Part shown: one piece after another, positions 19,695 to 30,660 of the stretch | How positions within the stretch are numbered: position 1 is the first letter of the stretch | Layout: each line of letters starts with the position of its first letter | NCBI GenBank assembly: GCA_038501625.1 | Contig: JAZAYU010000255.1 | Coordinates: 496,001 to 560,000, forward strand | Source of the DNA: Corbicula japonica | Lineage: Eukaryota; Mollusca; Bivalvia; Venerida; Cyrenidae | Length of the DNA: 64,000 nt | Reading direction: 5' to 3' | Notes under the pieces: generated by a model | What the model was told of the DNA's origin: nothing | Seen by the model: the letters and a program-made list of their open reading frames with translations, nothing else | Databases searched by the model: none | Position numbers and translations under genes: made by a program

Positions 19695-22600
19695 GTACGT
19701 TAAACATTATATTGTTTTGTTTTTTTTAATACTTTTCTACTTTATTGTTTTCACGAAAGTAACATTTCTGCATGATGATAAAAGCCTATTTAGGGTATAA
19801 TTTATTATAACTCACAAAGTTCATTCTGAACAAAAAAAGGAAAAATCACAACGAGTCATGTTGTTTGATGTGAGTTCTACTAATTGACCTTGAGTTTGAA
19901 TGACGTCACTGTACGTAGTTTATAATGTTTATCACCTGATTCTACCATTTATGTGAAATATATCATTTGCCTGTTCTGTATGGATTTTTTAATGAATATT
20001 TCAGGCATGATTGATGGTATTGGCGGATCAGGAAAGGTTAACAACCTTCTGGCTACGCTTAACATCAAGCCAATTCCTAAGAGGAATCTCCAGAAGATGG
20101 AGCGGCGGGCAGGTCAGTTTGTGGAAGCAGTCGCTGATTCTTCAATGAAAACAGCAGCTCAGGCTGCATTCCAGCAAGAGATGAGGTATTCCATTTTTAT
20201 TACATTTAAAAAAATATTGAAATTAGTTCAAGATATATCATTTAGATTGTTATTTCTGCTAAAAATTTCAGAACTGAATAATTTTCTATAATGTTGAGTA
20301 AAATTATATATTGTTTGATAGATTTTATGAACTAAAGATAATCCAAACACCTACCATATTGATTTTTGTGTAATTTTTCAGTGACATAGCGAGTGAAGAA
20401 AAAAAGCAGGCAGCCAGTCAAATGCCAGGACTGATAGAGGACCTGGGTGTATGCTGTATGCCAGATGCATCTCCAAACACAAGGTAATTCTTAATGAAAT
20501 AATAATTAACACTTTTTGCATGTGTAAGGATAATCCTATACAACATATTATTTTTCTTAATTAATTTGCTTTCTGATGTTTTTAGCTATATAGAATTTTG
20601 TGTTTCAGGAAGATTTTCGATTCCAAAGTTGTAGTGGAGTCACCAGTTGGAGATACACTTCAACCACAATACTCCAAGGAAAAGCATATCCGAAGACCAC
20701 GAAAGGTGATCTCCAGCAAGGTGAAGCGCAACATCAGTTCCAGCTTTCCATGCAAAACTAGATTTGGCATGAGTTGCGCTGTTGACACTGCTTGGCAAAA
20801 AAGAGGCTTTAACAGTCTGACAGGTATTAAAAGTCAGTTTAATTTTTATAGAATGAAATATTTTTTTTACATATTGATACAAACTAACATTACAAGTTAG
20901 CAAAGTTATTCAATAAAAATGTGTTTTGGCTTAAGACAGTACACATTTTCCACAGCACATGCATGATTTATGTTTGTACTTTTCTTTGAATTAATTTGTA
21001 ATTAAATGAAAATGTTATTTGATTAATCATTATAGCCCACACATTCTTCATGTCCATGTCTCGCTATGGGAAAAAGGTGTTGAAGAGTCTAGTCAGCCAC
21101 AGGCAGTGTGCAACTTGTACTTGGTGGCGTAGAAACCGGCCTGGTCAGAAGGTTCGAGAACATAGGTATGTCTTTGATTCTTTAAGTTCTTGCAAAGTAT
21201 TGATTTTTTTTTTCTCCAGCCGTTTAAAATAATTAAGACACCAATAATTACATAGCACATACTTTGGTTCATAAATATAAAATAATCATAGTTTTAATAC
21301 AATCAAAACAAATCTTAAAACATACCAACTTGCACGATGGTGCTGTTTAATTACATTGCATGAGGAGGTAAGCTTATCAAAATTCTACAATCTTGTTGAA
21401 AAGGTGTGTCCTCAACCACTCTAGAAGTGCCAGACTGATGGAGGCAACGAGTGGTGAAAGAGGGTTTCTGGACCTGGCTGCAGAAGGAACACCCGTCGAA
21501 TACTGTGAGGGGGATGGAGACACAACACTACTGGCCAGGCTCAAGACTAACCAAGGAATGGACATGAAAAAAAGGTTTGACAAGAACCACATTATGAAAA
21601 ACATTGGCAAGAGCCTCTATGCATTACAGACTGAGAAGGGTGTTAAAATCAGTAAGATAAGCATTGCCCATCTACAAAAGTGCATTTCATATGCCTTATC
21701 CAAAAACAGTGGTGATGAACTGGGACTGAGGGAAAATCTAGAAGCTATTGTGCCACACAACTTTGGTGATCACACCAAGTGTATGCCCAGATTTTGCCAC
21801 CAAGTGAGGAATCCGGACGTAGAGTACATCCACCGTTCCCTCCCCTATAAACACAGTCTGTCAGGCGAGAAGCTGCGATCCAGACTGGATGAAATCATGG
21901 TTCCAGTTATCGCTAAAGTTGAACAGCTGGTTGACCTGGGCAGCAGCCAACAGTGCGAGCACGCCAACCGTGAGGTGACTCTAAGAGCACCAAAGAACAT
22001 CCACTATGGCGGCACAGAGGCACTAGACTTCAGGGTACAGGCAACGTCAGCATTCATAAATGAAGGACGCCACTACATAGCAAAGGTATCTAGCTAAAAA
22101 GTGTTTATTGTTACTTGTTTGAGAGATTTTGATTATTTTATTTTTGCGTTCGTCTTTGTTGCTATTGTTCTTCAAGTTGAATATGTGAGTTTTGATTGTT
22201 ATATTTTAATTTTTTTTTTATTTTACAGTTTCTGCAGATGTTATAGTTTCCAGTTCCAATTTCCAGCAAGGATTGCACAGAATTAAAAGGTATTTTACTG
22301 TAAACTAGTCATAGTCTTTACCCCTTTACTCCATAGATATACATTGATTGCATGGGAAAACAGGGTAGATCCAGATCAGCTGGCACATCCATGCTGTCTG
22401 ATCAGGATCTGCACTGTTTGCTTTTTTGTAAATAAATACTTAATAAATCAAAATGTGAACAGTGTAGATCTTGATCTGGCAACACAACTGAGGCAGCTGA
22501 TCTGGATCTGCACTGGTTGTAAATGCGTGAAAAGGCGTACATATGTAGGAAAGGGTTAAAATAAATGTCTTCCTATTATTTCTGATTTCATATATGTAAG

Positions 22601-24396
22601 CACATGTACTGCTTTTGTGGATTATTATCATAATTGTTAATATTTTTGGTTAATTTTATTTTGAAACAGTAACAAACTTTTCATGACAACAGTTTTTAAA
22701 ATATGTACTCTGTAATTTTGTTTTCATTGATAGGTGAATTCTGCATGTGGTATTTCACCCGGCTTATACACAGTTGAGTATGCAGATAGGTGTGCCCGAA
22801 AGAGGAAACATGCCCAAGAAGTATGTGACCTGCCCTCTACCAAGAGACGAAGACTAGCTCTAAAACAGGAACGTACAGTCAACCAAATAGCTAAAGAGTC
22901 ATTGGAAGGATTATCATACCAGTCTGGTATTCATTTTTACTTTCCGTTTTATTTTCTTTGTCTAACTTCTATTATTTCAACTTAACATTGTTTTTAAAAT
23001 TTCATGATTTCAAATTAGCGTGGTAAGTTTTTGAACATGTACATATAGTACACTTTCATTATAATGAAAGTACATGTAAGTCTTAGACCAAAAACCATGC
23101 CAAGAATACCAAGTATAAGTTTTTAATTGAAGCTCCTTTAGGTTTGAATGAAGTTAAATTGGTTAATATTTTTACTTTGATCCTACACTGCGTGATTCTT
23201 ATATGACCTTTATTTTACTATCACTTATCCAGGTATTGGACACAACACTGATGCTGACATTGACACCATACCAGAGCCTGTGCCTAGGGGTGTATTCAAG
23301 CCTGTGGTGATTACAAGACCTCCATCATACATCGTTTTTGACTTAGAAACAACAGATTTAAGTATGATAATATATTCGTATTAATTCTTTTCATTTTGCT
23401 TGATCATAATCTTTTTAATTGTTTGCATGTTGATTTACTGAAAATGCATATAAGTTAAAACATCAGAAACATGCGTGTTATTTATATTTCAGTTACTTAT
23501 GCAAATCAAAAACTGAAAAAATCGAAAAACTATGTCATGGTGTGTCCATTGTTTCAGTACGAGGAGATCAACATCCACACATAACACAGATTGCTGCTGA
23601 AAATGTCCAGTCTGGTTCTGTGTTCGATGAATATGTGGTGCCTTGTGTCCCCATTTCATCAGCAGCTGAGAGGATCACCAAGATCTGCATGAAAAATGAA
23701 AAGGACATGATCGTCAATGGAATTCAAGTGCAGGCAGTAGGAATAAAAGAGGCGCTTACTGCTTTCATTAACTGGTTAAAGTCTTTTCAAGATATTGTCT
23801 TGATAGCTCACAATGGACGGAGGTTTGATTTTGTTGTATTGACTTCTGTCTTAATGAAGTGTGGTGTATTTGAAGATTTTTCTGGAACTGTTTCGGGATT
23901 GGTTGATTCCATTCCCGTGTTTAAATGTGTGTTTAAAGACCAGTCTAGCTACAAACAAGAAGACCTTGTTCGCAATGTTTTGCACCAGGAGTATGATGCA
24001 CACAATGCCATCAATGATGTCAGATGCCTGGCTTTACTTGTAAAACATGCTGTCACCATTGACAACAAGTGCTTAATAAAAAAAAGTTTCATCCCTAGTG
24101 ACATGCAGCTTACTATTCAGGGTAACAAGGAAAAAAAGCACAACCTACCAAGTCTGACAAGTTTGATTTACAATGGAGTCGTGAAATTGTGTACGGCTGA
24201 GAACATTGCTAGCTCAGGGCTTAATCTTTCACATCTGAAAACTATATATAAAAGACATGGTGAGGATGGACTGTACAATGTTTTTCTAATGAAAAACAAT
24301 CTTGGACAACCAAGGGTTACCAATGTTAAAAAGACCCTGGAGTCGGTGATTCCAAAACTTGCAAAGTTTTTGGAACAAAATGATAATGCTGCATAG
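19247..24396 (+). CDS. DDE transposase fused to DEDDh exonuclease (nine exons, 972 aa predicted)
   Basis: Predicted exons are 19247-19694, 20005-20185, 20382-20483, 20609-20823, 21036-21165, 21404-22085, 22734-22926, 23233-23361 and 23558-24396. They sum to 2919 nt, with matching phases at all eight junctions and no internal stop. The N-terminal two-thirds has the Mutator-like transposase order: WRSGRRVIELGVL, CxxC pairs, GKTHR, VDTAWQKRGFNSLTG (first catalytic Asp), GDGDTTLLARL (second Asp), then CEHANREVTLRAPKNIHYGG (likely the Glu region). The C-terminal third is a DEDDh exonuclease: FDLETTDL (Exo I), HNGRRFDF (Exo II), YDAHNAINDV (Exo III). Known DEDDh enzymes trim 3' DNA or RNA ends, and a role in processing transposon ends or gaps is inference. 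The Met at 19247 (caacATGg) is the first inside the TIR. Confidence 0.88.
20005..20185 (+). CDS. transposase exon 2
   Basis: The acceptor atatttcag and donor ATGAG|gtattc bound it. It encodes GMIDGIGGSGKVNNLLATLN and KPIPKRNLQKMERRAGQFVE, the helical segment before the catalytic core of Mutator-like transposases. Confidence 0.87.
20382..20483 (+). CDS. transposase exon 3
   Basis: The acceptor atttttcag and donor ACAAG|gtaatt bound it. It encodes SDIASEEKKQAASQMPGLIE and CCMPDASPNT, and continues the reading frame on both sides. Confidence 0.82.
20609..20823 (+). CDS. transposase exon 4, first catalytic Asp
   Basis: The acceptor gtgtttcag and donor GACAG|gtatta bound it. It ends with MSCAVDTAWQKRGFNSLTG, the D-x-[AS]-W-x-x-R-G motif marking the start of the RNase-H-like DDE core. 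Confidence 0.9.
21036..21165 (+). CDS. transposase exon 5
   Basis: The acceptor cattatag and donor CATAG|gtatgt bound it. It encodes SMSRYGKKVLKSLVSHRQCA then CTWWRRNRPGQKVREHR. The C-x2-C pair followed by a basic run is where this transposase family has a short Cys motif. Confidence 0.85.
21404..22085 (+). CDS. transposase exon 6, second catalytic Asp and Glu region
   Basis: This is the largest core exon. It opens CVLNHSRSARLMEA, then YCEGDGDTTLLARLKTNQ (second Asp), KNIGKSLYALQ, a helical insert, and CEHANREVTLRAPKNIHYGG with a following helix. The acceptor (gttgaaaag at 21403) has a poor pyrimidine tract, so the boundary is fixed by phase and similarity rather than by a strong site. The donor is GCAAAG|gtatct. 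Confidence 0.88.
22335..22560. repeat. foldback-like 'gatccagatcagctggcaca' repeat inside the transposase intron
   Basis: Diverged inverted words (gatccagatcagctgg, gctgatctggatctgcac) frame an AT-rich middle. Relatives are at 30440-30660, about 50960-51010 and 63520-63575. It is an independent repeat family. Confidence 0.65.
22734..22926 (+). CDS. linker exon 7 between transposase and exonuclease
   Basis: The acceptor ttgatag and donor TCTG|gtattc bound it. It encodes a Gly/Pro turn (GISPGLYTVEYADRC) and a strongly basic stretch RKRKHAQE...STKRRRLALK that could serve as a nuclear localisation or DNA-binding signal. Confidence 0.82.
23233..23361 (+). CDS. exon 8, start of DEDDh exonuclease (Exo I)
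   Basis: The acceptor ttatccag and donor TTAA|gtatga bound it. After an acidic linker it encodes SYIVFDLETTDL, the hydrophobic-DxExT motif that supplies the first Asp and Glu of the DEDD active site. Confidence 0.88.
23558..24396 (+). CDS. exon 9, exonuclease Exo II-III and C-terminus
   Basis: The acceptor tgtttcag joins so that a split Ile codon links DLETTDL to RGDQHPHITQIAAE. Exo II is IAHNGRRFDFVVL. Exo III is EYDAHNAINDVRCL, whose His classifies it as DEDDh. About 120 further residues (PSLTSLIYNGVVKLC and a helical C-terminus) follow to TAG at 24394-24396. Confidence 0.9.
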
Positions 24397-25232
24397 TTAA
24401 GGAATGATGATAAAAAATGCATGCTTGTTGGCCAATGGTTCCATATGATGTATTTGCAGTATTATAAGAACTGAAAACACACTCCCTATCTTTATTGTTT
24501 TTTATCATTACAATTCATTAGCTCCTCTCTTTCAACTTGTTTTACAAGGAAAAAATATGTAAAACAACAGTTTTTATATATTTATTGATTAATTATCTCA
24601 TTATTTATTAGCCATAGTGAAAACTTATATATTTTAGATGTTTATTGAAAACAAATACTGTGTTTACTTAAAATATTCAATCTTGTAATTTGATAACTGA
24701 ATTAGCCGATTTTCACAGTGTGTGTGTTTCATGCCAATTATTTTTATATTTCCATGGTAAATGTTTTTTGTCATGCTTTTATTTTGTTGTGCTAGTGCTA
24801 AGAAAAATTTTGATACCCTTTTTAGGCCTGGCTCTATAGACATTTGTGACAAAGAGCATTTTGTTTTAATGCCATATTTGCGGACATTGGAAAAACAAGA
24901 CTTCAAGTTTTCAAACTTACTTATTTGTTTTATTATTTATGATTCTTTCTTTTTACAAATGATATAAGTTTACTTTATTTATATGTACTATACCATAACA
25001 AATAAGAAAATGCAAGAAATCTGAACATTTTATGTCTTTTTGTTGAAGAATGGTGCATTTCATATCATTGTGGTTGGCGGCCATCTTGAAAATGTTAAAT
25101 TTTGGGGTTGGGTTACAAAAAAATCAATTTCTCAAAAACGGTACGGTAAAATTTTTTAATATTGCGTATTTAAATGACTAATACAATACCATTACTGAAT
25201 ATATTATCAAAACTAAAGTTCTTAACTATGTC
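24397..25232 (+). other. 3' untranslated/terminal part of the transposon
   Basis: AT-rich sequence between the stop codon and the 3' TIR. A patch gtggttggcggccatcttga at about 25070 stands out, but no ORF is convincing. Confidence 0.55.
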
Positions 25233-25497
25233 CATTAGGATGGTCAGACCTTAAATGTCCATTAGCCTACATTTAACGTCTGAGTTGTCTGTGTCAAGTT
25301 GGGCTGTGAAGCCCTAATTATTGTATTTATGGGGCATAAACATGAAAAATAACGGAAATGACATCAGTCTGTTTGTTTGTCTGTCTGTGTCGGAATCGCA
25401 TAAAAGCTTCCGTTTGTTCAAGTAAAAACGTTAAAAATGCGCCTGCGTAAGAGGAAATTTTATAAAAAAACAACACATCAACCTACGTCAATTTTCA

Positions 25498-25725
25498 GGC
25501 ACTAGAGAAGAAGAATTAGAAATTGAAACTATCAGTGAAAAAAATAATGTCGTTTGCTGGAAGGAAGGAAGAAGAATAGTTGAACTTGGAGTTCTTGAGG
25601 AGAACTTAAAAAAGAGTTCTTGCGGAGAACTTAAAAAAGTGTAAGTCATGTCAACAAAGATTGTCGTTGTGCGATATCGTAGATGAAACAAGACAAGATC
25701 TTGGTTCTACTTTGGTTGGTAAAAT
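25498..25725 (+). pseudogene. broken transposase N-terminus of a second, diverged element
   Basis: After an acceptor-like attttcag this reads TREEELEIETISEKNNVVCW, then KEGRRIVELGVLEENLKK, the same motif as WRSGRRVIELGVLLEGL in the intact element. A tandem duplication of about 25 bp (25587-25612 repeated at 25613-25637) shifts the frame into a stop. Removing it from consideration, the downstream frame shows CKSCQQRLSLCDIV, so the copy was once a gene. It ends at a plausible donor near 25722. Confidence 0.78.
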
Positions 25726-25744
25726 GCTCGTTTTGCTCAAAAAA

Positions 25745-26995
25745 AGGTGAAATATGCATATCAGGAATCGCCAAATTCAGAAACAAGAGGGTCAATAGGA
25801 CCCTGGGTCGCTCACCTGTCAACAACTGCTCAATGCTTGCAAGTGTTTTGTGCAAGTGTGGTAAAATCAAGTCAAAAACGTGGTAGAAATCCACTAGACA
25901 ATGCTTCATACCAAATATCTAAACTTTAGGCATTGAGGTTTCCAGTAGGAAAATTTTTTTAAAGTTTTCCTTTTTACATATTAAGGGCCCCCAGGAAGGG
26001 GCCAATTTTGACCCCAGGGCCAACATTTAAACAATATAGAAGGATCTCTTCACAATACTCAACACCAAATATCTAAGGTCTAGTCCTATTAGTTTCGGAG
26101 ACAAATGAATTTTCATGTTTCCCTATATAAATCAATAAAAACTAAGAGAACCCTGGGGCGTGGCCAATTTTGGCCCAGGGGACATAATTTGAACAAACTT
26201 GGTAGACATCCACTAGACAATGCTACATACCAAATATCTAATCTTTAGGCATTGCGGTTTCCAGTAGGAAGATTTTTAAAGTTTGTTTTTCACATATTAA
26301 GGGCCCCCGGGGCGGGGAAAATTTTGACCCCAGGGCCAACCTTTAAACAAAGTTGATAAAGGGTCTCTACACAATACTCAGCACCAAATATCTAAGATCT
26401 AGTCCTATTAGTTTCGGAGAAAAATGTTTTTTCATGTTTTTCCTATATAACTATATGTAAACCAAGAGAACCCTAGGGTGTGGCCGATTTTGGCCCTGGG
26501 GACATAATTTGAACAAATGTAGTAGACATCCATTAGACAATGCTACTTGCCAAATATCTAAGCTGTACGCATTGTGGTTTGTGAGATGAAGATTTTTAAA
26601 GATTTCCTATTTAAGTCTATGTAAAATGAAGTGACCCCTGGGGCGGGGCCAATTTTGACCCCAGGGAAATAATTTGAACAATCTTTGTAGAGTTCCACTA
26701 GAGGGTACTAAATGCCAAATATCTAAGCTCTAGGCCTAGTGGTCTCAGACAAGAAGATTTTTAAAGTTTGTCCTTTAGGTTGCCATGGCAACCAGAGTTC
26801 TGCATGGAATTGATTTCTTTGAACAACTTTGGAAGAGCTTTATGCAAGGAACATCCGTGGCAAGTTTCATCAACTTTGGCCCAGTGGTTTAAGAGGAGAT
26901 ATCGTTTACATAAAAAGTTTACGGACGGACAACGGACGCCGGACAAATTGTGATCACAAAAGCTCACCTTATTACTATGTGACAGGTGAGCTAAA
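25745..26995. repeat. interspersed repeat block with ~318-bp internal tandem units
   Basis: Units containing agacaatgctacataccaaa and ggccaattttgaccccaggg recur at about 25890, 26207 and 26527, with a shorter variant at about 26695. The block ends in acggacggacaacggacgcc, caaaagctcacctt and gtgacaggtgagctaaaa (a small hairpin). It is noncoding. Confidence 0.8.
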
Positions 26996-27784
26996 ACAGT
27001 AATAATACGGTACCAACAGGCAAATGACATTTAGTGGGAGACAATAATCACAACAGGTACTTTGACGTCAACATCAAACTGGCAGCAGGTACACAGTAAC
27101 TTTTATTACTTATTACTACTTTTGATTACTTTTTAATATGTAATAAATAAAGAAATTTATGTAATAAATAACGAAAAAATTAAATAAATATTATGAGAAA
27201 ACCATTATATTTTATTTTATACAAAAACAGTTGAAAAAAAATCAGAATGTACCGGTATATCATTTTTCCATTGATAAGCATTAAGTCCTCTCAACTCCCT
27301 CGAAACCGAAGAAAACCAGCTGCTTTTTCCTATCCAAACCACTAACACGATAAAGATACACGTAGATACATAAAGGGCATATTATACCATGTTGTCTCAA
27401 AGACTGAATTGCATATTTGTGTTAATTTGACGGCCGCACAAGACTTCTTCAAAAAGCAAACATTTTTGCGACAGTTTAGAGACAAATTGCCAAAATTCAA
27501 GTGTGTTTCTTGCTTCGTTTTCTGACATAACAGGGCGAAAATAATGTGCAACAGTCGTATGTAATGACGGAACATTCGAGGCGAAATACCGATTCTTAGT
27601 TACTTACCTTTTGTTAATTAAAAGTATCACGTTATTAATTATTTACTAACCCGTAATTATGTTCTTGGTTAAAAATTATACTGTGTGGTCACTTTAAAAA
27701 CCGCTTAATTCGTTTAAATGGGGACACCTGCAGTTTACTGGTACGTAAAATTTGTTGTTGTCGCCCGCTGGCATTATAATTCAT

Positions 27785-27850
27785 TTATAGGCCGGTATCC
27801 AGGAACATGTTTGCTCCCATCCCCCTTTGGGAAATTTTGTAGACATGATT
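27785..27850 (-). repeat. terminal fragment of a TIR element
   Basis: taggccggtatccaggaaca and gaaattttgtagacatgatt match, inverted, the right end of the element at 42385-46362 (46270-46362). It is a solo end. Confidence 0.7.
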
Positions 27851-28380
27851 GTATAATAATTATTTGGTAGATTTCGAAAAAGTTTACTGGTACAATAGAA
27901 ACAGAGGAAGAGACCAATACGGAATCCTAAACGGGCCACGTTAAATTTCGCTAGTAAAATGCGATAATTATCGCCCTCCTGTACACTTGTACTAGCGAAA
28001 TTTAATGTGGCCCGTTTAAGATTCCGTAGACCAATGTATATTTTACTTAAGAAGCATTCGGCGACAAAGAAACCGTTTTTTTTTTGTTGTCCGTTGGACA
28101 ATTTAAAATATATTGTTCAACATCAAATACTTTTAACACGAATTTTAAAAGGCCGATAGAGTTCATTGTGATTTCAGTTGTTAGTCTTGCCGCGAGAAAA
28201 GGCCACCAACTGATATGCATATTTTTACTTGTTTTGTGTAATTTATTGCCGCATTATTTAATGACCTCGCGACAATTCTATGAACGTTTCGTAATGTTCA
28301 TATACTTTCATATTTTCTATTATGTGCTACCAGATGTTACTTAACTCTAGTTTATGAAGACAGCTACCGTGACATGTCTA
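27851..28380. repeat. noncoding DNA with a 111-bp foldback (27918-28028)
   Basis: Arms beginning tacggaatcctaaacgggcc at 27918 and ending at 28028 are near-perfect inverted complements. The rest shows no gene. Confidence 0.75.
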
Positions 28381-28394
28381 TTTTTCTTTTTTAC

Positions 28395-28655
28395 AGACGT
28401 TTTGATGCTGACTGTAATGCGGACATGGCGTCAATAGTGGACAGATTCGCAACAATGAATGATTCTGTTACGTATCAGAGTGGAGATGGTTTTACTGTGT
28501 TCCCTTGGGACCCTAGTTGTTTCGTCCTTCCAAGAGGTCGACCTCGTGGGCGAGATCACGCAAACGCGAAAACACGATGCGAGTACGCTAAGACAGATGC
28601 CAGAAAGCGAAAACTAAGGGCGAGACCACGAAAACGCGAAAACACGATGTGAATA
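28395..28655 (+). other. possible orphan exon running into a repeat
   Basis: A good acceptor (tcttttttacag at 28397) opens a frame RRFDADCNADMASIVDRFAT then SGDGFTVFPWDPSCFVLPRG. After about 28545 it passes into a repeated segment (gcgaaaacacgatg occurs at 28567 and 28635). I do not recognise the protein. It could be an exon of the broken element around it or of an unrelated host gene. Confidence 0.35.
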
Positions 28656-28659
28656 CGCG

Positions 28660-29780
28660 AAACACCGACGGGAGGTCGCGAAAGTACCAGAGGTTCTGCC
28701 GCCTGGTGGCTTGTTTGTTGAGACAACAATACTAATAGAAGCACGTACGAATTTTCATCCGACCAGAGGTTCACGATAAGACATCTACAGCCCCAGTAGA
28801 ATTTTCAATGAAACGTATACATGCATGCGTTTCGTTCTGTAAAACTGATTTCAGTGTTAATTAGCTGGGAAATGTTGATATGCGTAATTGTGTTTTCTCA
28901 ATTTGAATATACGAAATAAATCTGAGTAAAGAAATAAAAACATGTTGAGACTGTCGGTAAGAAAACGCTCACTTAAAAACAAAACAAATACAAAATTAAG
29001 CGACAGTACACGTCATAACCCTATTTCATAGTCCCTATTACGGTTTAAAACGAATCTAATATTAAAACAATATTATAATGACTCGTAGAATATATTGTAC
29101 TTGGATCTGTTTAGGACGAAAAAATTTTATAGGGATAAAAAATACATTTTATACTTTTCATAACTTTACTTATTCATGTCAACGAACAACTTGTGCAGTT
29201 ACGTTGTATAACGAAAATATTGCAAATGAAGCAGTACTCACAGTATAGAAAAGGTTCTGTTGACAAATGATTTTTTAAAGTGTCATACTAATTAAGATTA
29301 TAATATTTTTTTGCATTTCTGATATATGCCTATTGACGTCATCGTTGAAGCTCAAACCTTACACAATCGGTAAAAAGAATACAATTTGAAACTTACCTTT
29401 TATACACGTATTGTATATCCTATTTTATCATTATAAAGGATAGATAGTTAGCTTCAAACACTAATGTTTTAAAGTTTCTACACCGTGACCTTTACATATA
29501 ACAATTCGCGGGAGCACCTTAAACAATTTTCACTTTCCGCCAACGTTTTGACGTCGATGACGTCATGTGGAAAAATATTGATTTCAACGACATATAGGCC
29601 TACATGTATTTAAAAATAATAATGAACACATTTCTAGATTGAATACAGACCTGATTTTCATACCAACATGATCAGAAAAGATTACACTATATGAAAAAAT
29701 AAAATCTGAAAATGTAAAATTTTGACCAGTAGGTCGAAAATCTCACGACACGGCTCAATTATGTTATTATAACTTAAGGC
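28660..29780. other. noncoding DNA
   Basis: AT-rich sequence with repeated tgacgtca words near 29335 and 29550. No gene was seen. Confidence 0.45.
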
Positions 29781-29783
29781 CGG

Positions 29784-30235
29784 TTGATTCAGTCAGCATT
29801 GTTTCTGCTCTAAAGTTATTTACAAATTGGCTTTCTGAATTCAATAGTACGACTTTGATTGCTCACAACGCACCTTTTGATGCCAGGATTTTAGTCAGCA
29901 CATGCCTGAGATATTAATCCAACAGCCTTGTTATCTAGGATTGTAGGGTTCGTCGATACAATAAAAATGTTTGAGCAAGCATTCCTAGGTCGAGGGAAAA
30001 TGGATATAACCAGTCCGTGCTTGTTAACGATTTGCTAGAAAAAAAATACAACGAGCACAATGCAGTTGACGACGTGATTGCACTCTGTGAACTGATCAGA
30101 ATTGTGCCTATCACTATTCCGCTCACTAAGCAGTTAATTACAGTTCGACACATAGTGTACATTATTCAGCGCCTTTCAAATGAAAAACAAAATTTACAAT
30201 CGTATGGCAGTTTAACTGAACACAGTGTTCAGTAA
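29784..30235 (+). pseudogene. broken DEDDh exonuclease of the second element
   Basis: Two frames together show the same domain as exon 9 of the intact transposon: TLIAHNAPFDARILVSTCL (Exo II), then after a stop VGFVDTIKMFEQAF, then in another frame LEKKYNEHNAVDDVIALCEL (Exo III). At least one stop and one frameshift interrupt it. Sequence divergence from the intact copy is high, so it derives from a different lineage rather than a local duplication. Confidence 0.8.
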
Positions 30236-30439
30236 GAAACAAGCTATAATTCTGGCTGGAAAAGGCTACAGACCTGTTCGTTAAAAAATTGCATTCAAAC
30301 GATCAGGTGAAACCGGTTTGAACAAATTACTGAACAATAAAATTTATCGTAAACAATTGAATAATTTTCACAAGACCGACACTCATGAACATTGCAAATA
30401 TGCCGCTGTGATAACCAGAAACATCAGCAATCTTTACTC

Positions 30440-30660
30440 CATGGAATAGGGATTTTGTTCATGGGCTAACAGTGAAGATACAGATCAACCGGCGAATTTA
30501 ATCAGGATCTATACTGCTCGCTTTTTGGTAAATTAGGTTATTTCGGACCAGTTAGCGAACAGTGTAGATCCTGATCAGACATTAAAGATGTGCCGGCTGA
30601 CCTGCATCTACAAAGATCGCACATGCGATAAAATCCGCATATATAAAATAAAGGGTTAGA
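30440..30660. repeat. 'gatcctgatcag' foldback repeat
   Basis: This is the same family as 22335-22560: gatcaaccggcgaatttaat and aacagtgtagatcctgatca flank an AT-rich centre. Confidence 0.6.

Larger units (their letters stand above)
19109..25254 (+). mobile_element. Kolobok/Mutator-like TTAA DNA transposon carrying a transposase-exonuclease gene
   Basis: The ends are perfect inverted complements: ttaaggtctgaccatcctaa at 19109 is mirrored at 25233-25254 (22 bp including TTAA on both sides). TTAA target sites are typical of Kolobok and piggyBac elements, and the encoded transposase resembles the Mutator-like domain rather than piggyBac, so Kolobok is preferred. The element holds one plus-strand nine-exon gene (19247-24396), 138 bp of 5' leader and about 850 bp of 3' region. 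Short TIRs, intact frame and consensus splice sites suggest a young or recently active copy. A different repeat (22335-22560) sits in one intron. Confidence 0.85.

Noticed and set aside
22101..22286. ORF of 61 codons after transposase exon 6
   Set aside because: Phe/Val-rich AT sequence inside an intron; it has no similarity to the transposase and the next in-phase exon is at 22734.
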